This document shows positions 8,175 to 19,100 of a stretch of DNA of 64,000 nucleotides, piece after piece. The position numbers were made by a program, and so were the translations under genes. Origin of the DNA: Alphaproteobacteria bacterium (lineage in GTDB: Bacteria; Myxococcota_A; UBA796; GCA-2862545); the NCBI GenBank assembly GCA_020632955.1, contig JACKEO010000016.1, forward strand, positions 1 to 64,000, given 5' to 3'. The notes under the pieces are model-generated. The model was not told the origin of the DNA. It did no database searches and saw only the letters and a program-made list of their open reading frames with translations. The stretch's first letter is position 1. Every line of letters starts with the position of its first letter.

Positions 8175-9917
8175 ATGCGATCCCTGGGTGCGGCGCTCGC
8201 CGTGGTGCTGGTGGCGTGCGAGGGCGCGGCCACGATCGACAAGGCCGGCCTCGACACCGATCTGGCGGGCGTCGACACCGACGTGGGGGTGCGTGAGTCC
8301 CCGGCGCCGCCGCCCCCCGACAACGATGGCGACGGCTACGCCGCCGACGTGGACTGCAACGACCAGAACCCGCTGGTGCACCCGGGCGCCGCCGAGGCCT
8401 GCAACGGCACCGACGACGACTGCGACGCGGTGATCGACCAGTCGGAGTCCCCGATCCCGGCGGGGCTGGGCCCCCTGCGTCGCGACGAGGACGGCGATGG
8501 CTACGGCGGGGGCGACGTGCTGCGCTGGGTGTGCGCCGACGCCGCCGAGGGCTGGACCCTGGAGGAGGGCGACTGCGACGACACCGACGCGGATCGCCAC
8601 CCGGGGGCGGTGGAGGTCTGCAACGGGGTGGACGACGACTGCGACGACCTCGTGGACGACGACGACGCCGGCCTGGAGGCGGCCGACCACCCGGGGGCCG
8701 TGCAGGGCTACCCCGACGGCGACGGCGACGGCTTCGCCAGCAAGCGCCCCCGCTGGGCCTGCGCGGCCCCCACCGAGCCCTGGCCCACCACGCCGGGTGC
8801 CGACTGCGCCGACGACGACGCGTCCACCTTCCCGGGGGCGGCGGAGGCCGAGTCCGCCTCCGCCTGCCGGCGGGATCACGACGAGGACGGCTACGGCGAC
8901 GCGATGCCCCCGGCCGGCGTGTCGGCGGGCAAGGACTGCGACGACGACGCGCCGCTGATCCATCCCGGGGTCGAGGAGGTCTGGTACGACGGAGTGGACG
9001 CCGACTGCGACGGGCGCTCCGACGACGACGCCGACCGCGACGGCCACGACGCCCAGGCCCGCGGGGGCACCGACTGCGACGACACGGATCCCACCATCCA
9101 CCCCGGCGCCACCGACATCCCCATCGACGGCATCGACCAGGACTGCAGCGGCCAGGACGCCCCCTGCCTGCCCGGCGACCTGGAGGCCTGCCCCGCCCAG
9201 GACTGCGCCGACGTGCAGGCCCAGCGCCCGGGTGCGCCGTCCGGCGTCTACTGGATCCTCCCGGAGTTCACGAAGTTCGAGGCGTGGTGCGACATGGACC
9301 ACGACCTGGGCGGCTGGACCCTGGTGATGGTCAAGGCCAACGACAACACGAACACCTTCACCTGGTACAACCGCGGCCTCTGGGACAACCGCAACCTCGA
9401 GGTGGGGTCGATCGACCGGCGCACCTACGACATGCGCTCCCGGGCCTGGTGGGAGGTGGAGGGCACCGACCTGCTCTTCGTGCACCAGCCCGACGGCGTG
9501 TGGGCGGCCTACCGCGACGTGGCGCTCGCCCCGGTCACGGTGGGGCGGTTCGTGCAGCTCCGGTCGGGCAGCTCGGGCACCTGCTACGGGAACAGCGGCG
9601 GCTTCCGGATGACCTCGGGCACGATCCGCGTGCAGGACGATCTCTGCAGCACCGACCTCTTCGTGTCGCCCCAGGACCAGGACGGCTTCAGCGGGTGCAG
9701 CAACGGCGCGAACTTCACGCCACGGCAGGACACGTGGGGCTTCGCCTGGAGCGCCGACAACACCAACGGCTGCCCGCTCGACGATCCGGGCCGCATGAGC
9801 AACCTCGGCCCGTCGAGCGACCAGCCGTCCCAGGAGGACGGCTCGGTGGGCTTCGGCCGACCCCTCAAGCTCAACGTGGGCGCGGTGCGCACCCGCATGG
9901 AGGTCTACGTCCGCTAG
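8175..9917 (+). CDS. Lipoprotein with MopE-type metal-binding repeats and fibrinogen-like domain
   Basis: The gene encodes 580 residues. The signal ends in LVAC (lipobox, Cys at about 15). From about residue 49 to 335 there are about five copies of the acidic repeat D-x-DGDGY...DC.D....HPGA.E.CNG.DDDCD. This is the putative metal-binding motif of MopE and related surface proteins, in which Asp clusters probably bind calcium. The C-terminal 235 residues begin with a DCADV...G.YWI pattern, then WCDM and GGWTLVM, the signature of the fibrinogen-related (FReD) fold that binds carbohydrate or acetylated ligands. The start follows GGAGG at 8167-8171 closely; the ATG is chosen because it gives a complete lipoprotein signal. 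Likely a surface-anchored, calcium-stiffened adhesin or recognition protein. Nothing around it fixes its target. Confidence 0.85.
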   Translation: MRSLGAALAVVLVACEGAATIDKAGLDTDLAGVDTDVGVRESPAPPPPDNDGDGYAADVDCNDQNPLVHPGAAEACNGTDDDCDAVIDQSESPIPAGLGPLRRDEDGDGYGGGDVLRWVCADAAEGWTLEEGDCDDTDADRHPGAVEVCNGVDDDCDDLVDDDDAGLEAADHPGAVQGYPDGDGDGFASKRPRWACAAPTEPWPTTPGADCADDDASTFPGAAEAESASACRRDHDEDGYGDAMPPAGVSAGKDCDDDAPLIHPGVEEVWYDGVDADCDGRSDDDADRDGHDAQARGGTDCDDTDPTIHPGATDIPIDGIDQDCSGQDAPCLPGDLEACPAQDCADVQAQRPGAPSGVYWILPEFTKFEAWCDMDHDLGGWTLVMVKANDNTNTFTWYNRGLWDNRNLEVGSIDRRTYDMRSRAWWEVEGTDLLFVHQPDGVWAAYRDVALAPVTVGRFVQLRSGSSGTCYGNSGGFRMTSGTIRVQDDLCSTDLFVSPQDQDGFSGCSNGANFTPRQDTWGFAWSADNTNGCPLDDPGRMSNLGPSSDQPSQEDGSVGFGRPLKLNVGAVRTRMEVYVR

Positions 9918-9933
9918 CGGCGCCCGGATCCGG

Positions 9934-11556
9934 TCAGCGGATGCCGTGCAGCAGGCCCTTCTCGGGCACGCTGTAGACCGGCTCCTCGCGCAGGCCGGCG
10001 TCGGCGAGCACGCGGTTCGCGGCACGCAGGCCGGAGGTGACCGCCGCCTCCATGAGCCACACCGGCTCGCGCAGCTTCACCCAGTCGCCGGCCAGCGACA
10101 GGCCCGCGACGCCCGAGGCCACGCCGGGGCGGCGCTGCCACATGCCCACGAAGAAGGGCGTGAAGTCGTCCTTCACGTGCATCACCTCGCGCACCACCCG
10201 CGCCTCGGCGAGCTCGGGCAGGTAGTGGCGCATGTCGTCGAGCAGGGCCTGGCGGATGGCGGCCTCGTCCTGCAGGGCGGCGGGCACGCTGTAGGCGTGG
10301 AGCTCCAGCACGCTGCCGCCGTGCTCCGCCACCCACGCCTTGGCCCAGCGCTCGTTGCGGTGGATGCTGGTGATCGAGTCCAGCGCGCGGATGCGGTCGG
10401 TGGACACGAAGCCGGGCAGACCGGGTCGAAGGTCGCGGTCGAGGTGGATCCGCAGGACGGCGTAGCGGTTCCGGGGCTGGATCGCGGCCACGTCGTCGCG
10501 AAGTCCGGGGGCCTCGGCATCCACCAGCTCGGCGCTGCCGTCGAGCACCCGGCGGGCCCCCGGCAGGTCGGTGGCGAGCACCACGTGGTCGTAGGGGCGT
10601 CCGCCCACGCGCAGGCGCCCGTTCTTCTGGCGCGTGACCCCGTCCACGGGGCTGCCCAGGCGCAGGTGCACCCCCAGCTCCTCGAGGCGGGCCTGCAGGG
10701 GCGCCCAGATGGCCTCGGCGTGGTCGTCGGTGGGGTAGCGGTAGAGCAGGCCCCGGTCGTGCGACAGGAAGTAGCTGTGGAAGCTCTTCGCGAGCTCGGC
10801 GGTGCTCATCTGCTCGGGCTCGGCGAAGAACACGCGCGTGAAGCTGCGGAAGATGAGGCGCATCCGATCGGGCAGGCCCGCGGCGTCGGCGAACTCGGCG
10901 TACGACTCGTGGTCGAGGCGCTCGTGGGTGTCGATCGGGTGGTAGTTCAGCAGGTCGTTGAGCCGGTCGACGCCCGGGTTGTCCCAGACGAGCTCCTTCG
11001 GGTCGAAGAGGCCCATCTGCGCCAGGTGGAGCAGGTTCAGGCCCGGGGTGCGGTGCAGGCCCGCGAAGCTCATGCTCCGGCCGTCGCGTCCGAGGATCAG
11101 GTAGTCGGGGGTGGTGGCGAAGCGCTGCGAGATGCCCAGGCGGGCGAAGAGGCGATCGAGGTTGTGGTAGCTGGGGAAGAAGGCGTGGTAGCCGTGCTCC
11201 ACCGGCCAGGTCACGCCGTCGTCGAAGGTGTGGGTCCAGCTCGCGAGCTTGCCGCCCAGCTGCGGGGCCGCCTCGTGCAGGGTGACGTCGAGACCGCGCT
11301 CCGCGAGGGTGATCGCCGCGGCCACGCCGGCCAGGCCGCCGCCCACCACGCACACCTTCGGACCGTCGCCGGTGCGCAGCGGACGCAGCGTGTCGACGTG
11401 GTTCACGCGCACGCGGTAGCCGCCGAGCCGCCACCGCACGAGGCGCTGCGCCAGATGGTCCAGCAGCCTGAGGAGGGTGTGCCGGAAGACCCACGCCACC
11501 GCGGCCAGCAGCATGGCCAGCCCCCAGCTCCCTCCGGATCCTCCGCGTCGACCCAT
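9934..11556 (-). CDS. FAD-dependent desaturase-like oxidoreductase (phytoene desaturase/CrtU superfamily)
   Basis: The gene encodes 540 residues from the ATG at 11556, preceded by GGAGGAG. A hydrophobic segment at about 12-30 suggests membrane anchoring. The dinucleotide-binding motif VGGGLAG is at 71-77, an EHGYHAFFP stretch at 120-128, and the C-terminal FAD motif LAGDW near 488. The EHG.HAFF.xYxNL pattern resembles carotenoid desaturase/methyltransferases (CrtU, CruE) more than classical phytoene desaturases. It therefore probably oxidises or rearranges a lipophilic polyene or ring lipid in the membrane. Its stop faces the fibrinogen-domain lipoprotein with a 16-bp gap. Upstream it is divergent from the HTTM protein, 118 bp apart, so the two may share regulation. 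The substrate is unknown. Confidence 0.75.
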   Translation of the reverse strand: MGRRGGSGGSWGLAMLLAAVAWVFRHTLLRLLDHLAQRLVRWRLGGYRVRVNHVDTLRPLRTGDGPKVCVVGGGLAGVAAAITLAERGLDVTLHEAAPQLGGKLASWTHTFDDGVTWPVEHGYHAFFPSYHNLDRLFARLGISQRFATTPDYLILGRDGRSMSFAGLHRTPGLNLLHLAQMGLFDPKELVWDNPGVDRLNDLLNYHPIDTHERLDHESYAEFADAAGLPDRMRLIFRSFTRVFFAEPEQMSTAELAKSFHSYFLSHDRGLLYRYPTDDHAEAIWAPLQARLEELGVHLRLGSPVDGVTRQKNGRLRVGGRPYDHVVLATDLPGARRVLDGSAELVDAEAPGLRDDVAAIQPRNRYAVLRIHLDRDLRPGLPGFVSTDRIRALDSITSIHRNERWAKAWVAEHGGSVLELHAYSVPAALQDEAAIRQALLDDMRHYLPELAEARVVREVMHVKDDFTPFFVGMWQRRPGVASGVAGLSLAGDWVKLREPVWLMEAAVTSGLRAANRVLADAGLREEPVYSVPEKGLLHGIR

Positions 11557-11674
11557 CACTCCTCCCGCACCGCGCGCGCCTATCGCAGGGGGCGAGGCAC
11601 GACCCTTGCTAGACACGTGCCGTTGCAGGATGTGTCGTCCGTGCCGTAGGTGTGCGGCGGGAACGGAGGTGACG

Positions 11675-13093
11675 GTGGCGAGCGAGCGTGACGCCGACAT
11701 GCAGCTCACGGGCTTCTCGGTCCTCTGGGCCCTCGCCGTGCTCTTCCACCAGGGCGCCCACCGCGCGGCCTCCCACGACCCGGCCCAGGCCCTGGTGGCC
11801 CTGGCCGCCCTGGTGCTGCTGGTGCGTCCGGGCGCCACGCTCGCGCTCGTGGCGATGGCGGGAGCGCAGCTCGTGGCGCTGTTCGTGGAGGCGCCGTGGT
11901 TCTCGAACCACTGGCTGCTGCACGGCTTCGTCAACACCGCGCTGCTCGTGGCCTGGCTGATGGCGGCGAGCCGGGTGCAGCAGGCCTCGCCCTCGCGCGC
12001 GGAGGTGGTGCGCACCTTCGCGCCGGTGGCCCGCTGGATCCTGCTGATCGTCTACTTCTACGGCACCTTCCACAAGATCAACACCGACTTCCTCGACCCC
12101 GCCACGAGCTGCGGCGCGTCGGTCTACCTGCGGCTGCAGGCGGCCTGGGCGCCCTTCCTGCCGAACGCGCACTGGGCCGTCGCGGCCACCACCTGGGGCA
12201 CGCTGGTGCTCGAGGGCTCCTTCGTGGTGCTGCTGCTCGTCCCGCGGCTGCGCTGGCTGGTGCTGGGCCTGGCGCTCGTCTTCCACACGGCGCTGGGGCT
12301 CGATCTCGAGGTGCCGTACTACGACTTCTCGGTGGTGCTGTACGCCCTGTTCTTCCTCTGGCTGCCGGAGGACTTCGCCTCCACGGTCGCCGATCGCCTG
12401 CGCGCGGCGGGGGGCTGGCGGGCCGCGGTGGCCTCCGGCACGCTGCACGCGGGTGTGCGCACCGTGGTGGCCGTGGCCTTCCTCGGCGTGTTCGTCGACG
12501 AGGCCGTGCTGGGCGTGTCGGTGGCGCCCACGCTCGCGGTGGTGGTGCGCTGGATGTTCATCGCCTACGCCGCGATCCTGGCGCTGCTCGGCGTGGTGGC
12601 TGCCCAGGCCGGGGCCGACATCCCGCCGCAGCCGAACCCCGACATCCTGCGTCTGCGGCCCGCGGCGCTGGCGATCCTGCCGCTGCTGTACCTGTTCAAC
12701 GGCATGTCGCCCTACCTGGGCCTGAAGACCGAGACCTCGCTGGCGATGTACAGCAACCTCCGCACCGAGGGCGGTCACCTCAACCACCTCCTCGTGCCCG
12801 CACGCCTGGATCCCTTCGGGTGGCAGGACGATCTCGTGCGCGTGGTGGCGAGCAGCGATCCCCACCTGCAGCGCATCGCGCAGCCCAACCTGCGGATGAC
12901 CTGGTACGAGTTCCGCGACTACCTGTCGGGGCGGCCGCAGGCCTCGGTCACCTACGAACGGGGGGGCCAGACGGTGACGGTGGCGCGCGCCGGCGACGTG
13001 CCGGACTTCCGCGACCGCACGAACGTGCTGCTGCGCAAGCTCGTGCGCTTCCGCACCGTGGACGTGAGCGAGCCCAGCCGCTGCACGCACTGA
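11675..13093 (+). CDS. HTTM-domain integral membrane protein (vitamin K gamma-carboxylase-like fold)
   Basis: The gene encodes 472 residues from the GTG at 11675, which has GGAGG at 11665-11669 with five-base spacing. The ATG at 11699 is an alternative giving 464 residues. Several transmembrane segments are visible between about 10 and 360. They include a central pair of hydrophobic helices around YFYGTFHKIN, a pattern of HTTM proteins, which are related to vitamin K-dependent gamma-carboxylase and deoxyglucose/terpenoid-linked membrane enzymes. The C-terminal ~130 residues are soluble. HTTM proteins of bacteria are poorly characterised. The gene is divergent from the carotenoid-desaturase-like gene and convergent with the polyketide synthase gene, with only 24 bp between stops and no clear hairpin. 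Confidence 0.7.
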   Translation: MASERDADMQLTGFSVLWALAVLFHQGAHRAASHDPAQALVALAALVLLVRPGATLALVAMAGAQLVALFVEAPWFSNHWLLHGFVNTALLVAWLMAASRVQQASPSRAEVVRTFAPVARWILLIVYFYGTFHKINTDFLDPATSCGASVYLRLQAAWAPFLPNAHWAVAATTWGTLVLEGSFVVLLLVPRLRWLVLGLALVFHTALGLDLEVPYYDFSVVLYALFFLWLPEDFASTVADRLRAAGGWRAAVASGTLHAGVRTVVAVAFLGVFVDEAVLGVSVAPTLAVVVRWMFIAYAAILALLGVVAAQAGADIPPQPNPDILRLRPAALAILPLLYLFNGMSPYLGLKTETSLAMYSNLRTEGGHLNHLLVPARLDPFGWQDDLVRVVASSDPHLQRIAQPNLRMTWYEFRDYLSGRPQASVTYERGGQTVTVARAGDVPDFRDRTNVLLRKLVRFRTVDVSEPSRCTH

Positions 13094-13117
13094 CCCTCCG
13101 CGTGGCGGGGGGCGCGC

Positions 13118-16100
13118 TCAGGGGACCGGCAGCTCGCGGCGGACCTCGGCGAGGACGTCCGCGACCGTGGAGGCCGTGGCGTCGAGCTGGGCGTCGGTGT
13201 GCGTGGACGACAGGAAGAAGCGCAGGCGCGACGCGTCGTCGGCCACCGCCGGGTACACGATGGGCTGCACGTTGATGCCGCGCTCCAGCAGACGCTGCGA
13301 CAGCACGAGGGCGTGCAGGCTGTTGCCGGTGACCACGGGGATCACCGCGGAGCCGCCGCGCGCGGGCCCGGTGTCGAGCCCACGGGCCACGCAGGCGGCG
13401 TGGAAGCGGGCGGCGTTGGCCTGCAGGCGCTGCACGCGCTCGGGCTCCTCGAGCATCAGGCGGAGGGAGGCGAGGGCGGCCACGCCGTTCGCGGCCGTGA
13501 GGCCCGCCGAGTAGACGAAGCCGGGGGCGGTGTAGCGCAGGTAGCGGATGAGCTCGGACGAACCGGCGATCCAGCCGCCGCAGCTCGCGAGCGACTTCGA
13601 CAGCGTGCCCATCCACAGGTCGATCTCGCGCCCGTCGAGGCCGTGGTGCTCGCCGATGCCGCGGCCCGTGGCACCCACCACGCCGAAGCTGTGGGCCTCG
13701 TCCACCATGAGGAGCGCGCCGTGGCGCTTCTTGAGCTCCACGAAGCGCGGCAGGTCGCAGAGGTCGCCGTCCATGCTGTAGACGCCCTCCACCACGATCA
13801 GGCAGCGCCTGTGGCGGGGGCGGAGGTCGCGGAGCTGGGCGGCCAGGTGGTCGGCGTCGGCGTGGCGGAAGGCGCGGCGCACCGCCCCCGACAGCTTGAT
13901 GCCCTGCAGCGCCGAGTCGTGGATGTAGGCGTCGTGGAGGACGAGGTCCTCGGGCCCCACCAGGTGGCCGATGGTGGTGACGTTGGTGGCGTGGCCGGCC
14001 GTGAAGAGCAGCGCGGCCTCGGCGCCTTGCGCAGCGGCCAGCTCCGCCTCGAGCTCTCCATGGAAGGGCCGTTCGCCGCTGGCCACCCGGCTGGCGCTCA
14101 CCGAGGTGCCGTAGCGGTCGACCGCCTCGTGGACGGCCGCCAGCACGCGCGGATCGCCCGACAGGCCGACGTAGTTGTAGGAGCTGAAGTTCACCAGCTC
14201 CCGGCCGGCCACCACGGTGGTGTTCCGCGCCGTGCCCTCGTGCACGTGGAAGTAGGGGTTCTCGAGCCCGAGCGCGCTCACGCCCTCGAGGCGCACGCCG
14301 AGGTCGGCGACCTCGGGCCAGCGGGCCACGTCGGCCACGTCGGCGGGCGGGGTGTAGCCGTCGTCCTCGGCCACCCGGCGCAGCTCGGCCACCACGTCCT
14401 GGGCCACGAGCACGGCGTTGCCGGCGGCGTCGCGGAGGACCACGGTGGCGCTGAAGCGGTCCTCGCTCGCCTCGCCGAACCACACCTCCGCCGCGTGGGC
14501 GGTGGCGGGCGCCAGCGGCGCGAGCAGGGAGAGACGGCCGATGGACACGGGCGTGCCGGCACGGCGGTAGCGGATCCAGGCGACGTAGGCCGCGAGCTGC
14601 AGCGCGCTGTCGAGGGCCAGCGGGTCGACGACGAAGGCCTCGCGCGCGGTGCCGGGCGACCACGCGCGCGGCTGGCCGGTGCGCACCACGCCCACGACGA
14701 AGTCGTCGCCCACGCGCTCGATGCGCTCGATGCCCTGCAGCTTCGGGCCGTGGAAGGTGACGTGGTCGTAGAACTCCCGGAGCGACAGGGCGGGGGCTGC
14801 GCCGCCGCGCGGGGAGGGCGGGACCTCCGGCAGCGAGGTGAGCGCGCGCACCGTGGCCGTGTCGTGCACCGTGCCATCGGCGCTGCGCAGCAGGGCGCGC
14901 TCGCCCTCCACCTCGAGCACCAGGTCGACCGGCGTCGACACCGTGACCCCCGCGAACAGCGTGAGGTCGCGCACCTCGAGCGGGGTGGGGCGGGCCGAGG
15001 CCCAGGCCAGCAGGTCGGCGACCGCGGCCAGCGGCAGCACGGGCGTGCCCTCGATGGCGTGGTCGAGGAGGTAGGGATCCGCGGTGGTGTCGAGGTGCAG
15101 CGGCACCTGGAGCTGGCGGGTGGTGTCGGGCACCCGGCGCCCGCGGACGAGCACGCCGGCGGGTGCGGCGAGGTCCTGGACGAGGGCCTCCAGGCCGGCC
15201 TCGCGACCCACGAAGTCCACGCCCTGGGCGCGCATGCGCTGGCGGACGGGTGCGGGGATCGTGTCGGCCATGGCCGAGCCGGTCCACGGGCCGTACTCCG
15301 CGATCGTGGCGCGGGGCGTGGTGGCGACCAGCGCGGCGAGGCTGGCGTTCGCGGCGGCGTAGGCGGCCTGGTGGCGGTTGCCGAAGCGGCCGGCCCAGCT
15401 GCCGAGGGCCGTGGCGCGCCGCAGGGTGGGGCCGCAGGCGGCCAGCGCGTGGAGCCACCCCGCCACCTTCACGCGGTGGGCGGTGGCCAGGGCGTCGGCC
15501 GAGACGTCCTGCACCGGGCCATCGGCGAGCACGCCCGCCGCGTGCACCAGCACCGTGATCCCGCGGTCGCCGACCGCGGCGGCGAGTGCGGCCGCGTCGG
15601 TGACGTCGGCCTGCACCACCTCGACCTGGGGGAAGGCGGCCAGGCCCGCGTCGGGCCCGGGCGCCGACCGTCCGAGGAGGAGGACGCGACCCGCGCCGAG
15701 CGCGGCCAGGCGCAGCCCCAGATCGAGCCCGATGCCGCGCGTGCCGCCGGTGACCAGCACCACGTCGTCGGAGCCCACCGGCGCGGTGGCGGTCGGGTCC
15801 GCGGGCGGGTGCCACGGCGTGAAGGACGGGACGAGGCGTCGGCCGTCGTCGCGCCGGACGTCCACGCTGCGATCGGCCGACTGCAGCTCCTCGCGCAGCG
15901 CGTCGACCGCCTCGAAGAGGGCGTCGGCCGCGAGGTGGAGGACGCGGGCGGTGGGCCACTCCCGCGCGAGGCTGCGCAGGGCGCCGGCGAGGCCCTGGGC
16001 CCAGGGGTCGTCGGGCCGCGTGAGGGCGACGACGTCCGGCGTGCGGCCGCGCCGCGCGTGGGCGGCGAGCACGGGGAGGAGCTCGGCCGCGGGGCAGGGC

Positions 16101-19100
16101 AGGGGCACGGTGCCGCCGGCCACCTCCACTGGCGACGGGCGGTCGGGCTGGTCGACCCACACCAGCACGCTGGCCTCGGCCTGCGCGGCCTCGTCGGGTG
16201 GCAGGGGGCGCACCTCGCGGCCGCTGCGTGCGAGGCGGTCGGCGACCGCCAGCGTGGCGTCGTCGCTGGGTCCCGAGACCACCCACGGACCCGCGGGCAG
16301 GGGACGCTCCGGCAGATCGGGGAGGGGGGCCGAGCGCCAGCCGAGGGTCCACCCGGCCAGGGGGGCGTCGTCGTCGGGGGCGGCCACGGCACCACCGCTC
16401 TGGACGAAGGCGACCAGCGCACCCACCGTGGGCTGGTTGATGAGCAGCTCCTGCGGCATCGGACCCACGCCGGGGAAGCGCTCGGCCAGCCCCGTGGCGA
16501 GGTCGCCCATCATCAGCGAGTCGAAGCCCAGGTCCTCGACGAGGCGGGAGCCCTGCTGGAGCGATCCGCGGGGGTAGGCGCTCACGCGCGCCACCACGTC
16601 CAGCACGCCCTCCACCGCGTCGTCGCCGTCTCCGGCGGGCGCGGCGTCGGAGGTGGTCGACGTGGCCGTCGCCGGGCCCGCTGCGACCTCCTGCGCCGGC
16701 CGGTTCGGAGCGGTGGCGGGCTGGGGCGGCGTTCCGCGGTCGAGGACGAGGCGCTTGGTGGGCTCGTCCTTGATGGCCCAGTAGACCTCACGGGGCAGGG
16801 GCGTGGGCGGCAGGCTGGCCAGGGGAGCCTCGGCCGCGAGGGCCCGCGCGTCGAGGTGGGCGCCCAGCACCCACAGCTCGGCCAGCGTGGCGAGCAGGCC
16901 GGCGCCGCCGGGGTCGTCCTCCAGCGGAGCCAGCGTGAGGACCGCCCTCACGCGCGCGCCCACCGTGCCCCGCGCGAAGCTGGCGAGGGGCCCGCCGGCG
17001 CCCACCTGGAGGAGCACGTCGACCCCGTCGTCCACCATCGCCTCGAGCGCCGCCGTGAAGCGCACGGGGCTGGTGGCGTGCCGCACGAAGACCTCGCGGG
17101 CGTCGCGGGCGTCGGCGTAGGGGGCTGCCGAGATCGCCGACACCACGGGCACCGTGGGATCCTGCAGGTGGATGCCCTCGAGCCACGTCGTGGCGTCGAG
17201 GCCGTCGAGCACGGGGGAGTGGAAGGCGTGGCTCACGTCGAGTCGCGTGGCGGCCACGCCCGCGGCCTCGGCGGCCTCGACCACGGCGGCCACGGCGTCG
17301 GTGCGGCCGCTCACCACGGTCTGGCGGGGGTGGTTGAGGTTGGCCAGCACGGCGCCGGGGACGAGCAGGGCCTCCACCTCGGCGGCCGGTGCCCGCAAGG
17401 CGGCCATCGCGCCGGGGTCGCCGGGCAGGGCCGCCATGGCGAGCCCGCGTCGGGCGACGAAGCGTGCGGCCTCGGCCTCGGTGAGCACGCCGGCCACGGC
17501 GGCCGCGGCGAACTCGCCGAGGGAGTGGCCCGCGACGGCGGCAGGCTCCAGCCCGACGGCCCGGAGCAGGCGCGCCAGGGCCAGGCCAGCGGCCAGCATG
17601 GCGGGCTGGCAGTGCTCGGTGGCGGTGAGCTGGGCTGCGGCCTCGGCCTCGTCCACGGCGGTGGCGCGGGTCTCGGGCCAGAGCAGGTGGGTGAGAGGCA
17701 GCGTGAGCGTGCCGTCGAGAGCCTGCTGCTGGTCGTCGAGTGCGGTGGCGACCTGCGGGAAGCGGGCGGCGAGGCCCTGGAGCATGCCCAGGCGCTGGGC
17801 GCCCTGCCCCGGGAACAGGAAGCCCACGCGCGGGGCCGGGCCCGCCTCGCCGATCACGGTGCCGGCGGGGAGCGTGCCGCCCTCGGCGAGGGCGTCGAGG
17901 GCCGTGAGGAGGGCCTCACGGTCGGCCACCACGAGCCCGGCGCGCCAGGCCTGGCGCCGGCGGCCTGCCCAGGCGCGCGCGACGCCGGCGACGCTGGCCG
18001 TGGGGTCGTCGCGGATCGCCTGGGCCGTGCTGCCCGCGAGCGTGCGCAGGGCGGCCTCGGAGGGCGCCGAGAGCAGCACGAGCTCCGGCTGGGCGGTGGG
18101 TGCGGGTGCCGCCGGCACGCCCTCGAGCACGGCGTGCCCGTTCGTGCCGCCGAAGCCGAAGCTCGACACGCCCGTGAGCCGGCGCTCCGTGGTCCAGGGC
18201 ACGGGCCCCCGGGGCAGCGTGAGCCCGTCGCCCTCGAGGTCGCCCAGCTCGGGCTTGGCCTTGCGGAAGCCCGCGAGCGGAGGGTGGGTGCGGTGGTGGA
18301 TCGACAGCGCGGCGGCCAGCAGGCCGGCGATGCCTGCCGCCGACATGGTGTGGCCGATGTTGGCCTTGCTGGACCCCAGCACGACGCGGGCGCCGCCCAG
18401 GGCCTCGCGCAGCCCGTCGAGCTCGGTGGCGTCGCCCACGCTGGTGCCCGTGCCGTGCGTCTCGACGTGCTCGGCCAGCCGGGGCTCGACCTCGGCGTCG
18501 CGCCAGGCGTCGCGCACGACGGCCACCTGGCCCTCGCGGCGCGGGGCCATCGGGCCGTCGCCGCGGCCGTCGTTGTTCACCGCCACGCCGCGGATCACGG
18601 CGTAGATGCGGTCGCCGTCGCGCTGCGCGTCCTCGAGGCGGCGGAGCACCAGCATGCCCACGCCGTCGCCCTGCACGAAGCCGTCGGCCTCGGCGTCGAA
18701 GGGGCGGCAGACGCCGGAGCTGCTCATCGCGCCGATGCGCGAGAAGGCGACGTAGTGCTCCGGGTTGAGCTGCAGGTAGGCGCCCCCGGCCAGGGCGGTG
18801 TCGATCTGGCCGGTGCGCAGGTGGGCCACGGCGTCGGCCACGGCCACCATCGCCGACGCGCAGGCGGCGTCGAGCGTATAGGCGGGGCCGGTGAGGTCGA
18901 GCTCCTGCGCGAGGATGGCGGCGGCCATGTTCCCCAGGGCGCCCGGCGCCGAGAAGGGGCGCACGGGCACCACGTTCTCGACCGCGGCGGCCAGCGCCTC
19001 GAGGTCCTCGGGCACCTGGCCGAGCTGGCCCGAGGCCATCAGCAGCGCCATCGTGCGCGCGCCCTGCAGCACCCGGTACTCGTGGGCGGTGATGCCCACG

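Noticed and set aside
3420..9917. A 2165-codon open frame on the plus strand opposite the helicase and methyltransferase
   Set aside because: Its upper part is the mirror of the minus-strand genes in GC-rich DNA, rich in Gly/Arg/His with no domain. Only the last 580 codons, which carry a lipoprotein signal and known repeats, are a gene.
9918..9933. CCGGATCCGG between two convergent stops as a terminator
   Set aside because: The stem is only five base pairs with no loop and no T-run.
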